64,000 bases of DNA from an uncultured Granulosicoccus sp. (GCA_947495035.1 CANLXI010000016.1:1-64000); one strand, 5' to 3'; numbered from the stretch's first letter, positions 44,405 through 54,001 are shown. Notes: generated by a model not told the origin, from the sequence alone. Numbers and translations: made by a program.

Positions 44405-44433
44405 AGCATATATTGGAATTTGTCCAATATCAA
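44405..44433 (-). promoter_or_regulatory. Promoter and operator of the kbl operon
   Basis: On the minus strand TTGATA (44433-44428) and TATGCT (44410-44405) are 17 bp apart. A perfect dyad, ATATTGGA-N5-TCCAATAT (44410-44430), fills the spacer and touches both boxes. A regulator bound there would block polymerase; the XRE-cupin protein in the same operon is the best candidate. Confidence 0.7.
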
Positions 44434-44578
44434 GGATATTTGACAGTTGTCTGCTGTTTGCGTCTGTACTGATCGGCTCGGTTGCCAATACGCATCTTCC
44501 GCGTCGACCTGAAGAGGCATCAGCGCCCGATGGACCAGTTATACGATACTGTAGTCATCGACGGGGAGGAATCCGACA

Positions 44579-45376
44579 TTGACTGACAGGACCATGACGC
44601 TCGGCATCATCGGACACGGCATGTTGGGCAAACCGATTGCACAGGCCTGGCTCGACCGGGGAATCGCATCGAACGAAACGCTGTGGATAGCGAATCGACG
44701 GGGCGGAGGCAATGCTCAAGCGCCGCACAGTGCCGTTCGATTCACCACGCACATTCAGGAACTGGCCGACGCTTGTGACATCATTCTGCTCTGCGTGCCT
44801 CCTGCGAATGCCCCGAGTCTGAATTTCACGGCCCCTGACAAGCTGGTGGTATCGGTCATGGCTGGCGTGAGTGTCGACTGTCTTGTACATCTCGCACATA
44901 CCGAACGTGTCGTCAGAGCCATGACAAGTCCAGCCGCCGTCAAGTCTCTGGCCTATTCTCCCTGGTATTGTACGAATTCGGTCAGCGATTCCGACCGCCA
45001 CAGCGTCAAGCGACTGTTTGACGCCTGCGGCGCGCATGACGAAGTGCATGACGAATCACAACTTGACCTGTTCACGGCTCTGACCGGCCCGGTACCCGGG
45101 TTCGTCGCCTACTTTGCCCATTGCATGATCAGACATGCCGTAGAACAAGGAGTCCCTCCTCGGGTTGCCGATCGTGCCGTCAGGCAACTCTTTCTGGGAA
45201 GTGGTGTGCTCATGGCGAGTGCAGACGAATCGCCGAAAGCACTGGTGCAGGAAATGATCGACTACGCCGGGACCACGGCGGCGGGCTTGCTGACGCTGGA
45301 TCACACCGAGTTCGCCAAGACGCTTTCCGAAGGGCTTGATGCCGCCACCCAGGCAGCCAGAGAGATCGCAAGTTGA
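44579..45376 (+). CDS. ProC-like NAD(P)-dependent reductase (pyrroline-5-carboxylate reductase family)
   Basis: A 265-residue protein with an N-terminal Rossmann domain (LGIIGHGMLGKPIA) and a C-terminal helical dimerisation domain (LTGPVPGFVAYF, then EMIDYAGTTAAGLLTL) that matches the P5C-reductase pattern TSGSGPAYxF and GTTAxxL loosely. The divergence suggests a paralogue, not the housekeeping ProC. It diverges from kbl. The start is a TTG at 44579 with GGGGAGGA upstream; an ATG at 44594 would remove five residues. Proline or imino-acid metabolism is the likely area. Confidence 0.78.
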   Translation: MTDRTMTLGIIGHGMLGKPIAQAWLDRGIASNETLWIANRRGGGNAQAPHSAVRFTTHIQELADACDIILLCVPPANAPSLNFTAPDKLVVSVMAGVSVDCLVHLAHTERVVRAMTSPAAVKSLAYSPWYCTNSVSDSDRHSVKRLFDACGAHDEVHDESQLDLFTALTGPVPGFVAYFAHCMIRHAVEQGVPPRVADRAVRQLFLGSGVLMASADESPKALVQEMIDYAGTTAAGLLTLDHTEFAKTLSEGLDAATQAAREIAS

Positions 45377-45538
45377 ACTCGGCATCACAATGCCTCTGAG
45401 CCATGCCAGCCGCAAAGGGCTACCGGGCTGGCCTGATGGGCAATCCTGGCCCGCATTGACAGGCTCTGGTGCCGCTCATGACCTGACCCAGTCATCACTG
45501 TCTGGCGAATACTCGGCCTTTCACAAGCTTGCGCACAC

Positions 45539-47575
45539 TCAGATATCCTTGACCAGACGCAATGCATCATAGATGGCTGCATGGGTATTGCGCGCAGATA
45601 CCGCATCACCGATCCGGAACAACTGGAAGGCACCCTCATCATTGCTTTGCAGATTCTGTACCCTGCCGTCTATCAAGGCCTCATAGTCGACAGCACCGAG
45701 ATTGGAGGACAGGGGCTTCAGTTCGTAATACAAGTCCTCCATGGGCAGCGTACCGTGATTGATGACCACCTGGTCGTAGAGTTTGTGATCGCGGAAATCA
45801 CTGTAGTCGGTACCGATGATCGCTTTCAGCTGGTTGCCCTCCTGCACCACGTCCATCAATCGGCGTGTGACGGTGAATGTCACCTGCTTGTCCTGCAGAC
45901 TACGCATATAGGGAACCAGATTCATGGCCATTACATCCGGAGAAAAGCTGCGATCGGGCGTCATGATCTCGACCTTCGCCCCCGTATTGGCGATGACTTC
46001 GGCGGCCTGCAAAGCCGGATGATCACCGGCATCATCGAAGACAAGCACATTCTCGCCAGGTGTCTCGCTGCCGGAAATGATATCCCAGCTGGATACGACC
46101 AGATGATTGCCTGATTCCAGCACCGCGGTATCCGGCCAGCCACCGGTGGCAACAATGACCACATCCGGATTCTCTGCACAGACTTCGGCAACCTCCGCAT
46201 AAACGTTGTATCGAATCTGCACACCCAGCGATTCACACTGCTGGAGTCGCCAATCGATGATGCCCTTCATGTCCTGTCGGCGTCTGGACATGGCCGTGAG
46301 CAGGATCTGACCGCCGGCCTCGGACGCTGCCTCCAGTACGGTCACCTGATGCCCGCGCTCGCCGGCAACCCGAGCCGCTTCCAGTCCCGCCGGCCCGGCA
46401 CCGACCACGACCACCTTTTTTCTGAGTGCCGCTTCGGGTATATCGTGAGGCATGGTCAACTCGCGACCGGAAGCCGCATTGTGCAGACACAGGGCCTCCC
46501 CCCCTTGATAGATTCTGTCCAGGCAATAATTGGCACCGACACACGGCCTGATGTCGTGTTCACGACCGGCCACGATCTTGCGTACGATATGCGGATCCGC
46601 AATGTGGGCTCGAGTCATTCCGACCATGTCCAGAAGCCCTTCGGCAATGGCATGTCTGGCGGTGGCAATATCCGGAATCTTTGCCGCATGGAAGGTCGGC
46701 ATGCCGGTTTCCCTGCGCACTCTACCCGCAAAGTCCAGGTGCGGAGCGCTGCGCATGCCCTGAATGGGAATGACATCGGTCAGACCCGCATCGTGGTTGA
46801 TCCGCCCACGTATGACATTCAGAAAATCCACCAGACCACTGTCACGGAACATGCCGGATATCTCGAGGCCATCCTTTTCGGTCAACCCGTGCCGGTGCAC
46901 TTCATCGGCGGTGTAGCGCATGCCGACTATGAAGTCCGAACCAACTCGCTCCCTGATGGCCTGCAGCACTTCCATCGTGAAACGAACCCGGTTCTTCAGC
47001 TCACCACCATAGGGTTCATCCAGGGAATTGGTAATGGGCGACCAGAACTGATCCATCAGATGCCCATAGGCTTCCAGTTCGATACCATCCATGCCACCGG
47101 CCTGCATGCGTTCGGCCGCATCGGCATAATCGGTGATCAGACGCTGGATGTCCCAGTCTTCGATCTTCTTGGGAAACGCCCGGTGAGAAGGTTCACGACG
47201 ATGAGACGACGAGATGACCGGCAACCAGTCCCCCTTGTTCCAACCGGTGCGACGACCCAGATGAGTGAGCTGAATCATCACGGCACAACCATGCTCGTGA
47301 CAGGCATCGGTCAGATTCCGGATCCATGGAACCACCTCATCCTTGTAGGCCAGAATATTGTTGAACACGGGCGGACTGTCTCTGGATACCGCCGCTGATC
47401 CGGCTGTCATCGTCAGGGCCACGCCGGCCTTGGCACGTTCCGCGTGATACGCCGCATAACGCGCCTTCGGCATACCTTCCTCGGGATAGGCCGGCTCATG
47501 ACTGGTTATCATGATGCGGTTTTTCAGCACGAGATGCTTCAACGTGTAGGGTTGCAGTAGCGGATCACCAGACAT
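45539..47575 (-). CDS. FMN/[FeS]/FAD NADH:flavin oxidoreductase (N-demethylase type)
   Basis: A 678-residue protein of the dimethylamine/trimethylamine dehydrogenase and 2,4-dienoyl-CoA reductase family. It has an Old-Yellow-Enzyme barrel (residues about 1-340), a cluster-binding segment (CVGANYCLDRIYQGG..LC), and a nucleotide-binding Rossmann domain (KVVVVGAGPAGLEAARVAG). Relatives demethylate N-methylproline, dimethylglycine or similar amines. The cluster segment has Ala where trimethylamine dehydrogenase has its second cysteine. It lies after a terminator following the second TRAP operon, and a ProC-like gene is near, so a proline-betaine-like substrate is possible but unproved. Confidence 0.85.
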   Translation of the reverse strand: MSGDPLLQPYTLKHLVLKNRIMITSHEPAYPEEGMPKARYAAYHAERAKAGVALTMTAGSAAVSRDSPPVFNNILAYKDEVVPWIRNLTDACHEHGCAVMIQLTHLGRRTGWNKGDWLPVISSSHRREPSHRAFPKKIEDWDIQRLITDYADAAERMQAGGMDGIELEAYGHLMDQFWSPITNSLDEPYGGELKNRVRFTMEVLQAIRERVGSDFIVGMRYTADEVHRHGLTEKDGLEISGMFRDSGLVDFLNVIRGRINHDAGLTDVIPIQGMRSAPHLDFAGRVRRETGMPTFHAAKIPDIATARHAIAEGLLDMVGMTRAHIADPHIVRKIVAGREHDIRPCVGANYCLDRIYQGGEALCLHNAASGRELTMPHDIPEAALRKKVVVVGAGPAGLEAARVAGERGHQVTVLEAASEAGGQILLTAMSRRRQDMKGIIDWRLQQCESLGVQIRYNVYAEVAEVCAENPDVVIVATGGWPDTAVLESGNHLVVSSWDIISGSETPGENVLVFDDAGDHPALQAAEVIANTGAKVEIMTPDRSFSPDVMAMNLVPYMRSLQDKQVTFTVTRRLMDVVQEGNQLKAIIGTDYSDFRDHKLYDQVVINHGTLPMEDLYYELKPLSSNLGAVDYEALIDGRVQNLQSNDEGAFQLFRIGDAVSARNTHAAIYDALRLVKDI

Positions 47576-47731
47576 CTACGTTTTTCCCACTCATCGCGAT
47601 GGTTGATTGCAGGGCTGCCCAGAGGAGTCGAGCAGCCAGCGCCTGAGTCAACTTAAACGCTGTATCGAACATTGTCCACACTTGAACATCCCGAACCGAT
47701 ACTGCGGCGCACAGTTGATCCTGCCGGCATG

Positions 47732-47767
47732 AAAAAAGCGAATACCACCCGAGGCAGTATTCGCTTT
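47732..47767 (-). terminator. Rho-independent terminator of the second TRAP operon
   Basis: On the minus strand AAAGCGAATAC, an 11-base loop and GTATTCGCTTT form a perfect 11-bp stem, followed at once by a run of six T (three of them in the stem) and TCATG. It lies about 55 bp after the DctM stop and separates it from the flavin oxidoreductase gene. Confidence 0.85.
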
Positions 47768-47771
47768 ACTG

Positions 47772-47794
47772 CTGTCGACCGGCATTGTCGACAG
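47772..47794. other. Additional 8-bp hairpin
   Basis: CTGTCGAC-N7-GTCGACAG is a perfect 8-bp stem next to the terminator, between it and the DctM stop. It may help pausing or 3'-end stability. Confidence 0.4.
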
Positions 47795-47820
47795 GCTTCG
47801 TGCAAGTGACTATCGAGGTA

Positions 47821-49098
47821 CTAACGATAGAACATAGTCGGCAGCCACAACGCCAGATCGGGAATGAACACCACCATGAACAACACGATGACCAGAGGCA
47901 CCAGAAATGGCATGGTCGCCGTCACACAGCGTTCAAAGCGCACCCCCGATACCTGCGATAGCACATAGAGCACCATGCCTACCGGCGGTGTCAGCAATCC
48001 GAGCATGAGATTCAGAATCACGATGATGCCCAGATGCACCGGGTCGATGCCCACCTGATTGGCAATCGGCAACAATACCGGCACCAGGATGGTGATCGCG
48101 GCGATGGTTTCCATGAACAGACCAATGGCCAGAACCAGCAACATCATGATGACCAGCAGTACGTTCTTGTTCTCTGAAATGCCCAGCAGGAAGTCGCCCA
48201 AGGACGCGGCCACCTGATTGGCAGTCAGTATGTAGGCGAAGATGGATGCCGCTGACACGATCATGAGAATGGCCGCTGATGTTTCAATGGTGTCCATGGA
48301 CACGCGAACCAGATGCTTCCACGTCAGTGTTCGATAGACCACCAGTCCGAGAAACAAGGCATAGCCCACGGCTGCCACGGCAGATTCGGTGGGAGTGAAG
48401 ACTCCCGAAACGATCCCCCCGATGATGATCATCGGCGTCAGCAGCGGCAGAAAGGCTGCCTTGAAGGTCGTTGCCAGGCGCGACAGCTGGAAGCTGGCGT
48501 CCCGCGGATAGTTGCGACGTCGTGAATACCAGGCCACCATGATCATCAGAGATACAGCCATCAGCAATCCCGGTATCAGACCGGCGGCAAACAACTCGCC
48601 AATGGATACCGACGCCATGACGCCATAGATCACCAGTGGTAGCGAAGGTGGAATGATCGGCCCGATCGTGGACGATGCGGCGGTGATGCCGACCGAGAAG
48701 TCGGTGTCGTAACCGGCATCGCGCATGGCCTTGATCTCGATGGTGCCCAGACCACCGGCATCAGCCACCGCGGCTCCTGACATGCCGGCGAAGATGACGC
48801 TGGCACCCACGTTGACATGCCCCAGACCACCATGCATCCAGCCCACCAGCGCTCGGGCAAACGCGAAAATCTTGTTGGTGATGCCCGCCGTGTTCATCAG
48901 ATGACCGGCCAGAATGAAGAACGGAATGGCCAGCAAGGGAAAGCTGTCCACGCCATTGATCATGGTATGGATCATGACCACTGCCGGCCGACCCTCGATC
49001 AGTATGTAGACCAGCGAGGCACCCGCCAGTGAGACAGCAACAGGAACGCCGACGATCAACAGAATCGCCAGCAGAATGAACATGAAAGTCAGAGCCAT
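47821..49098 (-). CDS. TRAP transporter large permease (DctM type), second system
   Basis: A 425-residue hydrophobic DctM protein with IIPPSLPLVIYGVMASVS, FTPTESAVAAVGYA and the C-terminal LLTPPVGMVLYVLS segments. The ATG at 49098 is one base after the DctQ stop. A longer in-frame start at 49254 would overlap DctQ and gives a non-membrane N-terminus. It carries solute across the inner membrane with DctQ. The terminator after it closes the operon. Confidence 0.93.
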   Translation of the reverse strand: MALTFMFILLAILLIVGVPVAVSLAGASLVYILIEGRPAVVMIHTMINGVDSFPLLAIPFFILAGHLMNTAGITNKIFAFARALVGWMHGGLGHVNVGASVIFAGMSGAAVADAGGLGTIEIKAMRDAGYDTDFSVGITAASSTIGPIIPPSLPLVIYGVMASVSIGELFAAGLIPGLLMAVSLMIMVAWYSRRRNYPRDASFQLSRLATTFKAAFLPLLTPMIIIGGIVSGVFTPTESAVAAVGYALFLGLVVYRTLTWKHLVRVSMDTIETSAAILMIVSAASIFAYILTANQVAASLGDFLLGISENKNVLLVIMMLLVLAIGLFMETIAAITILVPVLLPIANQVGIDPVHLGIIVILNLMLGLLTPPVGMVLYVLSQVSGVRFERCVTATMPFLVPLVIVLFMVVFIPDLALWLPTMFYR

Positions 49099-49099
49099 G

Positions 49100-49675
49100 T
49101 CAGTTGCCTGCCATATGTGAAGGGTCCAGCTTCTCTGCAGCAATCTCGGCAGCAGGACGTCTGGCCAGTTTGAAGATGTTGATGATGGCCACCAAGGCCA
49201 TGGCGAAGCAGGCGACAACCACGACCCAGTAGATGATGCCCTTGGGCAGATCAACCGAAATCATGCGCTGCGAGAAGGTGCGCTGTGCCAGTCCGATGCA
49301 GTAGTAACCGGCAGCGGAAAAGAATACTGCAACCGTCAGCTCGCAGAACAGCGCGATGGGCTTGATGAAACCGACCGGCAGATAACGATAGAAGAACTCC
49401 AGATAGATATGCGATCCCTTGCGCACGCAGGTGACCGAGCCGACAAAGGCCAGGAAGATCAGAAAGAATCGTGCAATCTCTTCGGTCCAGGCCAGCGAAT
49501 CGTTCAGCACGTAGCGGGTGAAGAACTGCAGGGCAACAATGAAGAAGAGCACCCAGAAAATGATCAGAACCGGAATGTCAGTCCACTTCACGTCCGAGAT
49601 ATCGTTGGTCACCTCGTCAAAGGCGGCAGACTCGAGATCGACCGACGTCGATTCGCTACTGGGGGGGGTGGTCAT
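49100..49675 (-). CDS. TRAP transporter small permease (DctQ type), second system
   Basis: A 191-residue protein with a soluble N-terminal stretch and four hydrophobic helices; LNDSLAWTEEIARFFLIFLAFVG is the typical DctQ motif region, followed by the charged loop VRKGSHIYLEFF. It lies between the binding protein and DctM genes, with a stop one base before the DctM ATG. The N-terminal extension of about 30 residues is longer than average. Confidence 0.91.
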   Translation of the reverse strand: MTTPPSSESTSVDLESAAFDEVTNDISDVKWTDIPVLIIFWVLFFIVALQFFTRYVLNDSLAWTEEIARFFLIFLAFVGSVTCVRKGSHIYLEFFYRYLPVGFIKPIALFCELTVAVFFSAAGYYCIGLAQRTFSQRMISVDLPKGIIYWVVVVACFAMALVAIINIFKLARRPAAEIAAEKLDPSHMAGN

Positions 49676-49769
49676 GGTTTACTCCACTGGACAGGAAATC
49701 ACACCCGGCGTCGACCGCCGGGTGTGGACTACTGCATTGCATTACATCAGGATCGAGTCTGACGAACGA

Positions 49770-50756
49770 TCAGGGCGCATCCTGAATCGCTTGCAGACGC
49801 TCATAGACGTCGCTCGGCCAAGGCATGTCGTCACTGACCAGAAAGGGTTGTACCGCTTCGATGAAAGGACCACGATCCACCTCGTTCACGGTATTGCCCT
49901 GTTCGCGGAACCAGTCAGCCAGTTCGTTCTCTGCCTGAACGATCTGCTGAGTGGCGTCAAGCGCGGCCTCTTTCAGCACATCCTTCAGGATCTGCTGGTC
50001 TGCTTCATCCATGCTGGCCAGGGTGCTGCCGGACACCACTGAAATCAGCGAATTGGTGATGTGGCCTGTCAGGTTGATGTTGCTCTGAACCTCGTAGAAC
50101 TTCTTGAACTGGATGGTTGGCAGCGGATTTTCCTGGGCATCGACCACACCCTGTTGCAGGGCGAGGTAGACCTCGGAGAACGCCATGGGCGTCGGATTGG
50201 CGCCAGTTGCTTCCGGAAACAGCAGGTACGAAGGCGCGTTGGGTACACGGATCTTGAGGTTTTCCATGTCCGCTGGTGTCAGTATCGGCTTGTTGGATGT
50301 GACATGCCGTGCACCGTAGTAGGTCAGAGCGACAATCTCGTTGCCGGTGGTATCCTTGAAGCCATCGGCCAGTTCGCTGAACAGATCACTGTCACGGTAG
50401 GCTTCCCAGTGCTTCTGGCCACGCATGGTGAATGGATAGTCACTGATGGAGATGGGGCCATAGGAGTTGGCAGCAAATCCGACACCGGTATAGATGACAT
50501 CAACGGTCCCCAGAGACAGACCTTCGTTGATGGCCGTTTCCTTGCCCAGCGAAGAGGCCGGGAACACCTTCATCTCGTAGCGTCCTTCCGTGCGCTTTTC
50601 CAGCTCTTCCGCGGCCTTGAGGATAACCTGGTGATAAGGGGTGGCGATTTCATAGACATGAGCAAACTGCAGTGTCCTGGCAGCACTTGCCGGGCCGGCG
50701 ACTGCCAGCGCAACGCCAGCCAGCGCTACTGCCTTCGCCAGATTCCTGATTTTCAT
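49770..50756 (-). CDS. TRAP transporter substrate-binding protein (DctP type), second system
   Basis: A 328-residue DctP receptor: Sec signal peptide with cleavage after ASA (about residue 25), then LQFAHVYEIATPYHQ. The conserved region KIRVPNAPSYLLFPEATGANPTPMAF contains the ligand-pairing arginine and is followed by EVYLALQQGVVDAQENP, as in the C4-dicarboxylate/sugar-acid type. The ATG at 50756 has AAGGAGAG upstream. The ligand cannot be named from sequence. Confidence 0.93.
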   Translation of the reverse strand: MKIRNLAKAVALAGVALAVAGPASAARTLQFAHVYEIATPYHQVILKAAEELEKRTEGRYEMKVFPASSLGKETAINEGLSLGTVDVIYTGVGFAANSYGPISISDYPFTMRGQKHWEAYRDSDLFSELADGFKDTTGNEIVALTYYGARHVTSNKPILTPADMENLKIRVPNAPSYLLFPEATGANPTPMAFSEVYLALQQGVVDAQENPLPTIQFKKFYEVQSNINLTGHITNSLISVVSGSTLASMDEADQQILKDVLKEAALDATQQIVQAENELADWFREQGNTVNEVDRGPFIEAVQPFLVSDDMPWPSDVYERLQAIQDAP

Positions 50757-51076
50757 GTGCGTACTCTCCTTCTCGCCGTCAGTGACGGCATGGGTTGAGG
50801 CAATTCCAGGGAATCGCCAACTGATGTGGTCTGCTTGCATTACCGATGCGTAGAGCTGAACGATAGCAATCGCGGCATTACGATGTCCGTACCTCTGCTC
50901 CAACCACGATTCTGCAGGTCATGCAGGAGTCGCGGCGAGGATGACAATCAGGGGAATCGGCATCATCTCTGCTGCACCGGGATGGATTGGATCTTCGGAT
51001 CTTCTTGTTCAATGCCAATGGTTTGGTACATTATCCATTTTGTACAATATCGTATGACAATCGTTCGGCTTTGTCA
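50757..51076. promoter_or_regulatory. 320-bp intergenic region: upstream region of the second TRAP operon
   Basis: No gene is seen here. It lies upstream of dctP and downstream of the P-type ATPase stop, both on the minus strand. A dyad-rich AT segment occurs at 51025-51050, with TTGTACAA (51040-51047) and GGTACA nearby; TTGTCA and GATAAT on the minus strand, 19 bp apart, are candidate promoter boxes around it. These assignments are tentative. Confidence 0.4.
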
Positions 51077-53446
51077 CTAAAGAACCATTGATGAGTGACG
51101 GTCGGAAAGTCGCAACAATCTCAGAGCATTGGCCACCACCAACAGTGTGGCCCCCACATCGGCTGCGATGGCTCCCCACAAGGTGGCAATGCCGAACACC
51201 GTCATGATCACGAACACGGCTTTCAACGCCAGAGAAAACACGATGTTCTGCCGAATGACTGTCAGGGTGCGCCGTGAATGCCTGATCAGCCACGGCAATC
51301 GTTCCAGTTCATCGCTCATCAGGGCAATGTCCGCTGTCTCGATGGCGGCATCCGAACCGATCGCTCCCATGGCTACCCCGAAACTGGCACGAGCCATCGC
51401 CGGCGCATCGTTGACCCCATCGCCAATCATGGCCACCACCTCGTGACGGGCCATCAGCGCTTCTATCTCGGACACCTTGTCTTCCGGCAGCAGACCTGCA
51501 CGTACCGTGTCGATACCGGCCGCTGCTGCCACCGCATTGGCGGTAATCGCATGGTCACCGGTAAGCATGACGATTTCCTTGACGCCTTGCCGGTGCAGCA
51601 TGGCAATCATCGCTCGGGCTTCCGGACGCAGCGCATCAGCCAGAGCCAGTACGCCAATGGCCTGGTTCCCCGCGCCCACGACCACCACGGTATTGCCTGC
51701 CTGCTCCAGCTCCACGATATGCTGCTCGAGGACATACGACAGCTCAGCGCCATCACTCAGCGTTTCCCGGGCGAACCGTGACGATCCTATCCACAAGGGC
51801 CGACCCTGCACCCGACCACGTACTCCGCGCCCGGCCAGTATCTGCACATCATCCGCAGGAAGGGGCGCGAGACCTTCTTCACGGGCTGCGTTGAGGACGG
51901 CAGTAGCCAGAGGGTGAGAACTGCGAGATTCCAGGGCAGCAGCATCGCTCAGTAGCGCCTGCTCGCTGCGACCATCGAGTGCAACGATCTTCTGCACGAC
52001 GGGCTTGCCCTGCGTCAGCGTCCCGGTCTTGTCCAGCGCCAGCGCATCGAGCCGCGCCGGCAATTCGACATAGGTCCCTCCCTTGATGAGTACACCGGAA
52101 CGGGCAGCACTGGCCAGCGCCGCCACCACGGATACCGGGGTGGAAATCACCAGCGCACAAGGGCAGGCAATGACCAGCAACACGAGAGCGTTGTATACCC
52201 ACGGCTGCCATGCGGCAGAAAAAGCCAATGGTGGTACCAGCAGAACCAGCAAGGCGATGATCATCACCACTGGCGTATAGCGGCGTGCGAAGGCATCGAC
52301 CCAGCGCTCGACAGCGGCACGTTTGGCATGCGCGTCTCCGATCGAACGGGTGATGCGTGCCAGTACCGTATCCTGTGCAGCCTGCGTCGCCTTCACCGTC
52401 AGTGTGCCTTCACCGTTGATCGTTCCGGCAAAGACCTCATCCCCGGGCATCTTGGCTACCGGGATGCTTTCTCCGGTAATGGGCGCCTGATCAACCGATC
52501 CCATTCCATCGAACACCTCGCCATCGAGCGCTATGCGATCACCTGCGCGAACGATGAAGTGCGTGCCAATCGGCACGTCGGCGGGCAGCACATCACGCTC
52601 CTCGCCATTGTCGTCGATGATTCGAACCGAGGACGGTGCCAGTTCCAGCAAGGCCGCCACGGCTTTGCGGGCACGCCCGACACTCCAGCTTTCCAGTGTC
52701 AGCGACAGTGCAAACAGGAAGGCCACGGTTGCCGCTTCGAACAGTTCACCAATGGCAATGGCACCCACCACCGCAATGGTCATCAGCAGATTCATGTCCG
52801 GCCGCAGGGTCTTCAGCGAATACCAGGCCTTGGGCAGCACATGACGGATGCCGGCTGCCGTTGCCAGCAACCAGGCCACGGTCTCCGGCAAGGGCGTACC
52901 GGTATCGGCATGGGCATTGAGCACGGTGTGCCAGTTTAGCGGTCGATCAGCAGCGAGAACATGCAACAGCATGCCAATCAGGATCGCCACACCGCTGAGA
53001 ATCGTCATGTACGTTTTCCGGTGGTCCGCCCCGGGTCTGGCGTTCGGGTCGCCCACCCTGGTGGCGCTCATGCCGGTCGCCGCAATCGCATCGGCAATCC
53101 GTTTGTCGCCAATATCCTCGGCCTCGCCGGATATACTCATGCGTCCATTCAGGACATCGAAGGATAGCTGTTCGTGTCCGCCGACCAGTGGACCGATCGC
53201 GCGTTTCAGTATGCGCACCTCTTCCACGCAATCAAGTCCGGATACCTGAAAGACACGACCCGCCGATGGCAAGTCGGCACCAGTCCCGGACGTCGTTTCA
53301 GTCGATGCATCAGACCCTGCGCAACAGGACGTCACCGGCCCCGCACTGGGATCGACGGGGTTTGTATCCGACACCTGCGACGCGCAACAACCGCGGTCAG
53401 GTTCTTGCTTGTTCAACGGTGCTGGCTCTGGATGCGATGCAGACAT
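51077..53446 (-). CDS. zntA: Zn2+/Cd2+/Pb2+-exporting P1B-type ATPase
   Basis: A 789-residue P1B-2 ATPase that exports divalent soft metals from the cytoplasm. It has an N-terminal Cys-pair-rich stretch (CC at about 20 and 41), a metal-binding domain with GLDCVEEV, then eight membrane helices with the CPC metal site (IACPCALVIS), the TGES actuator, phosphorylation site DKTGTLTQG, SHPLA and GDGVNDAPA. The C-terminal DVGATLLVVANALRLL includes the aspartate that defines Zn/Cd pumps rather than Cu pumps. AGAGGTGGA precedes the ATG. A MerR regulator diverges from it with a canonical promoter. Confidence 0.93.
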   Translation of the reverse strand: MSASHPEPAPLNKQEPDRGCCASQVSDTNPVDPSAGPVTSCCAGSDASTETTSGTGADLPSAGRVFQVSGLDCVEEVRILKRAIGPLVGGHEQLSFDVLNGRMSISGEAEDIGDKRIADAIAATGMSATRVGDPNARPGADHRKTYMTILSGVAILIGMLLHVLAADRPLNWHTVLNAHADTGTPLPETVAWLLATAAGIRHVLPKAWYSLKTLRPDMNLLMTIAVVGAIAIGELFEAATVAFLFALSLTLESWSVGRARKAVAALLELAPSSVRIIDDNGEERDVLPADVPIGTHFIVRAGDRIALDGEVFDGMGSVDQAPITGESIPVAKMPGDEVFAGTINGEGTLTVKATQAAQDTVLARITRSIGDAHAKRAAVERWVDAFARRYTPVVMIIALLVLLVPPLAFSAAWQPWVYNALVLLVIACPCALVISTPVSVVAALASAARSGVLIKGGTYVELPARLDALALDKTGTLTQGKPVVQKIVALDGRSEQALLSDAAALESRSSHPLATAVLNAAREEGLAPLPADDVQILAGRGVRGRVQGRPLWIGSSRFARETLSDGAELSYVLEQHIVELEQAGNTVVVVGAGNQAIGVLALADALRPEARAMIAMLHRQGVKEIVMLTGDHAITANAVAAAAGIDTVRAGLLPEDKVSEIEALMARHEVVAMIGDGVNDAPAMARASFGVAMGAIGSDAAIETADIALMSDELERLPWLIRHSRRTLTVIRQNIVFSLALKAVFVIMTVFGIATLWGAIAADVGATLLVVANALRLLRLSDRHSSMVL

Positions 53447-53475
53447 GATCCACCTCTTTCAATCAGGACCATGAC

Positions 53476-53506
53476 ATCATAGGATCTCCAGTAACTAGAG
53501 CTTCAA
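53476..53506 (-). promoter_or_regulatory. MerR-type promoter of the metal ATPase
   Basis: On the minus strand TTGAAG (53506-53501) and TATGAT (53481-53476) are separated by 19 bp, the overlong spacer that MerR activators twist into an active shape. The spacer holds the dyad CTCTAGT-T-ACTGGAG, matching the usual MerR/ZntR/CadR operator position. Confidence 0.88.
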
Positions 53507-53524
53507 GCCCCGGGGATGGAAAAT

Positions 53525-53980
53525 ATGGAATATTCGATCGGACAGCTGGGGAAACTGACCCACACCAAGGTACCGACGGTTCGCTACTACGAGGAGATCG
53601 GCCTGATCACAGCCGCGCGGCGTAGCGAAGGCGGACAGCGGCGATTCGACCAGGCATCGGTGCGGCGACTGGGCTTCGTCAGACATGCACGCGAGCTGGG
53701 ATTCACCCTCGATGCCATTCGGCAACTGCTCAGTCTGGCTGATCGGCCGACAGCCAGTTGCGAGCCGGTTGACGGCATCGTGCAGCAACAATTACACGAA
53801 GTCGACCAGCGGTTGGCGCGCCTGCAGGCCATTCGTCAGGAACTGCAACGCATGCTGGATGAATGCAGCGGTGGCAGTGCCAGCGATTGCCGGATACTGG
53901 AGGTGCTGGCCGATCACTCCCTGTGCCTCACGAAGGATCATGACCACCCGGAGAGCGCCACGCGAAGGTCTGTCGTCTGA
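53525..53980 (+). CDS. MerR-family metal-responsive activator (ZntR/CadR/PbrR-like)
   Basis: A 151-residue protein with the MerR winged helix (SIGQLGKLTHTKVPTVRYYEEIGLI) and a dimerisation helix, then cysteines C79, C114, C122 and C134. C79 and C114 match the metal ligands of ZntR/CadR/PbrR proteins. It diverges from the metal ATPase and should activate it in response to Zn, Cd or Pb. The ATG at 53525 gives the usual MEYSIG start; an ATG at 53516 adds three residues. The metal specificity cannot be set from the sequence. Confidence 0.92.
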   Translation: MEYSIGQLGKLTHTKVPTVRYYEEIGLITAARRSEGGQRRFDQASVRRLGFVRHARELGFTLDAIRQLLSLADRPTASCEPVDGIVQQQLHEVDQRLARLQAIRQELQRMLDECSGGSASDCRILEVLADHSLCLTKDHDHPESATRRSVV

Positions 53981-54001
53981 CAGGGGTGTCAAGGAACTCG
54001 A

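Noticed and set aside
49099..49254. Longer N-terminus for the second DctM protein
   Set aside because: The extension overlaps the dctQ 3' end and reads as Trp/Ser/Pro-rich sequence. The ATG at 49098 gives the usual hydrophobic DctM start.
50826..51080. 84-codon plus-strand frame in the intergenic region
   Set aside because: It has no homology I recognise and covers the likely promoter of the TRAP operon.
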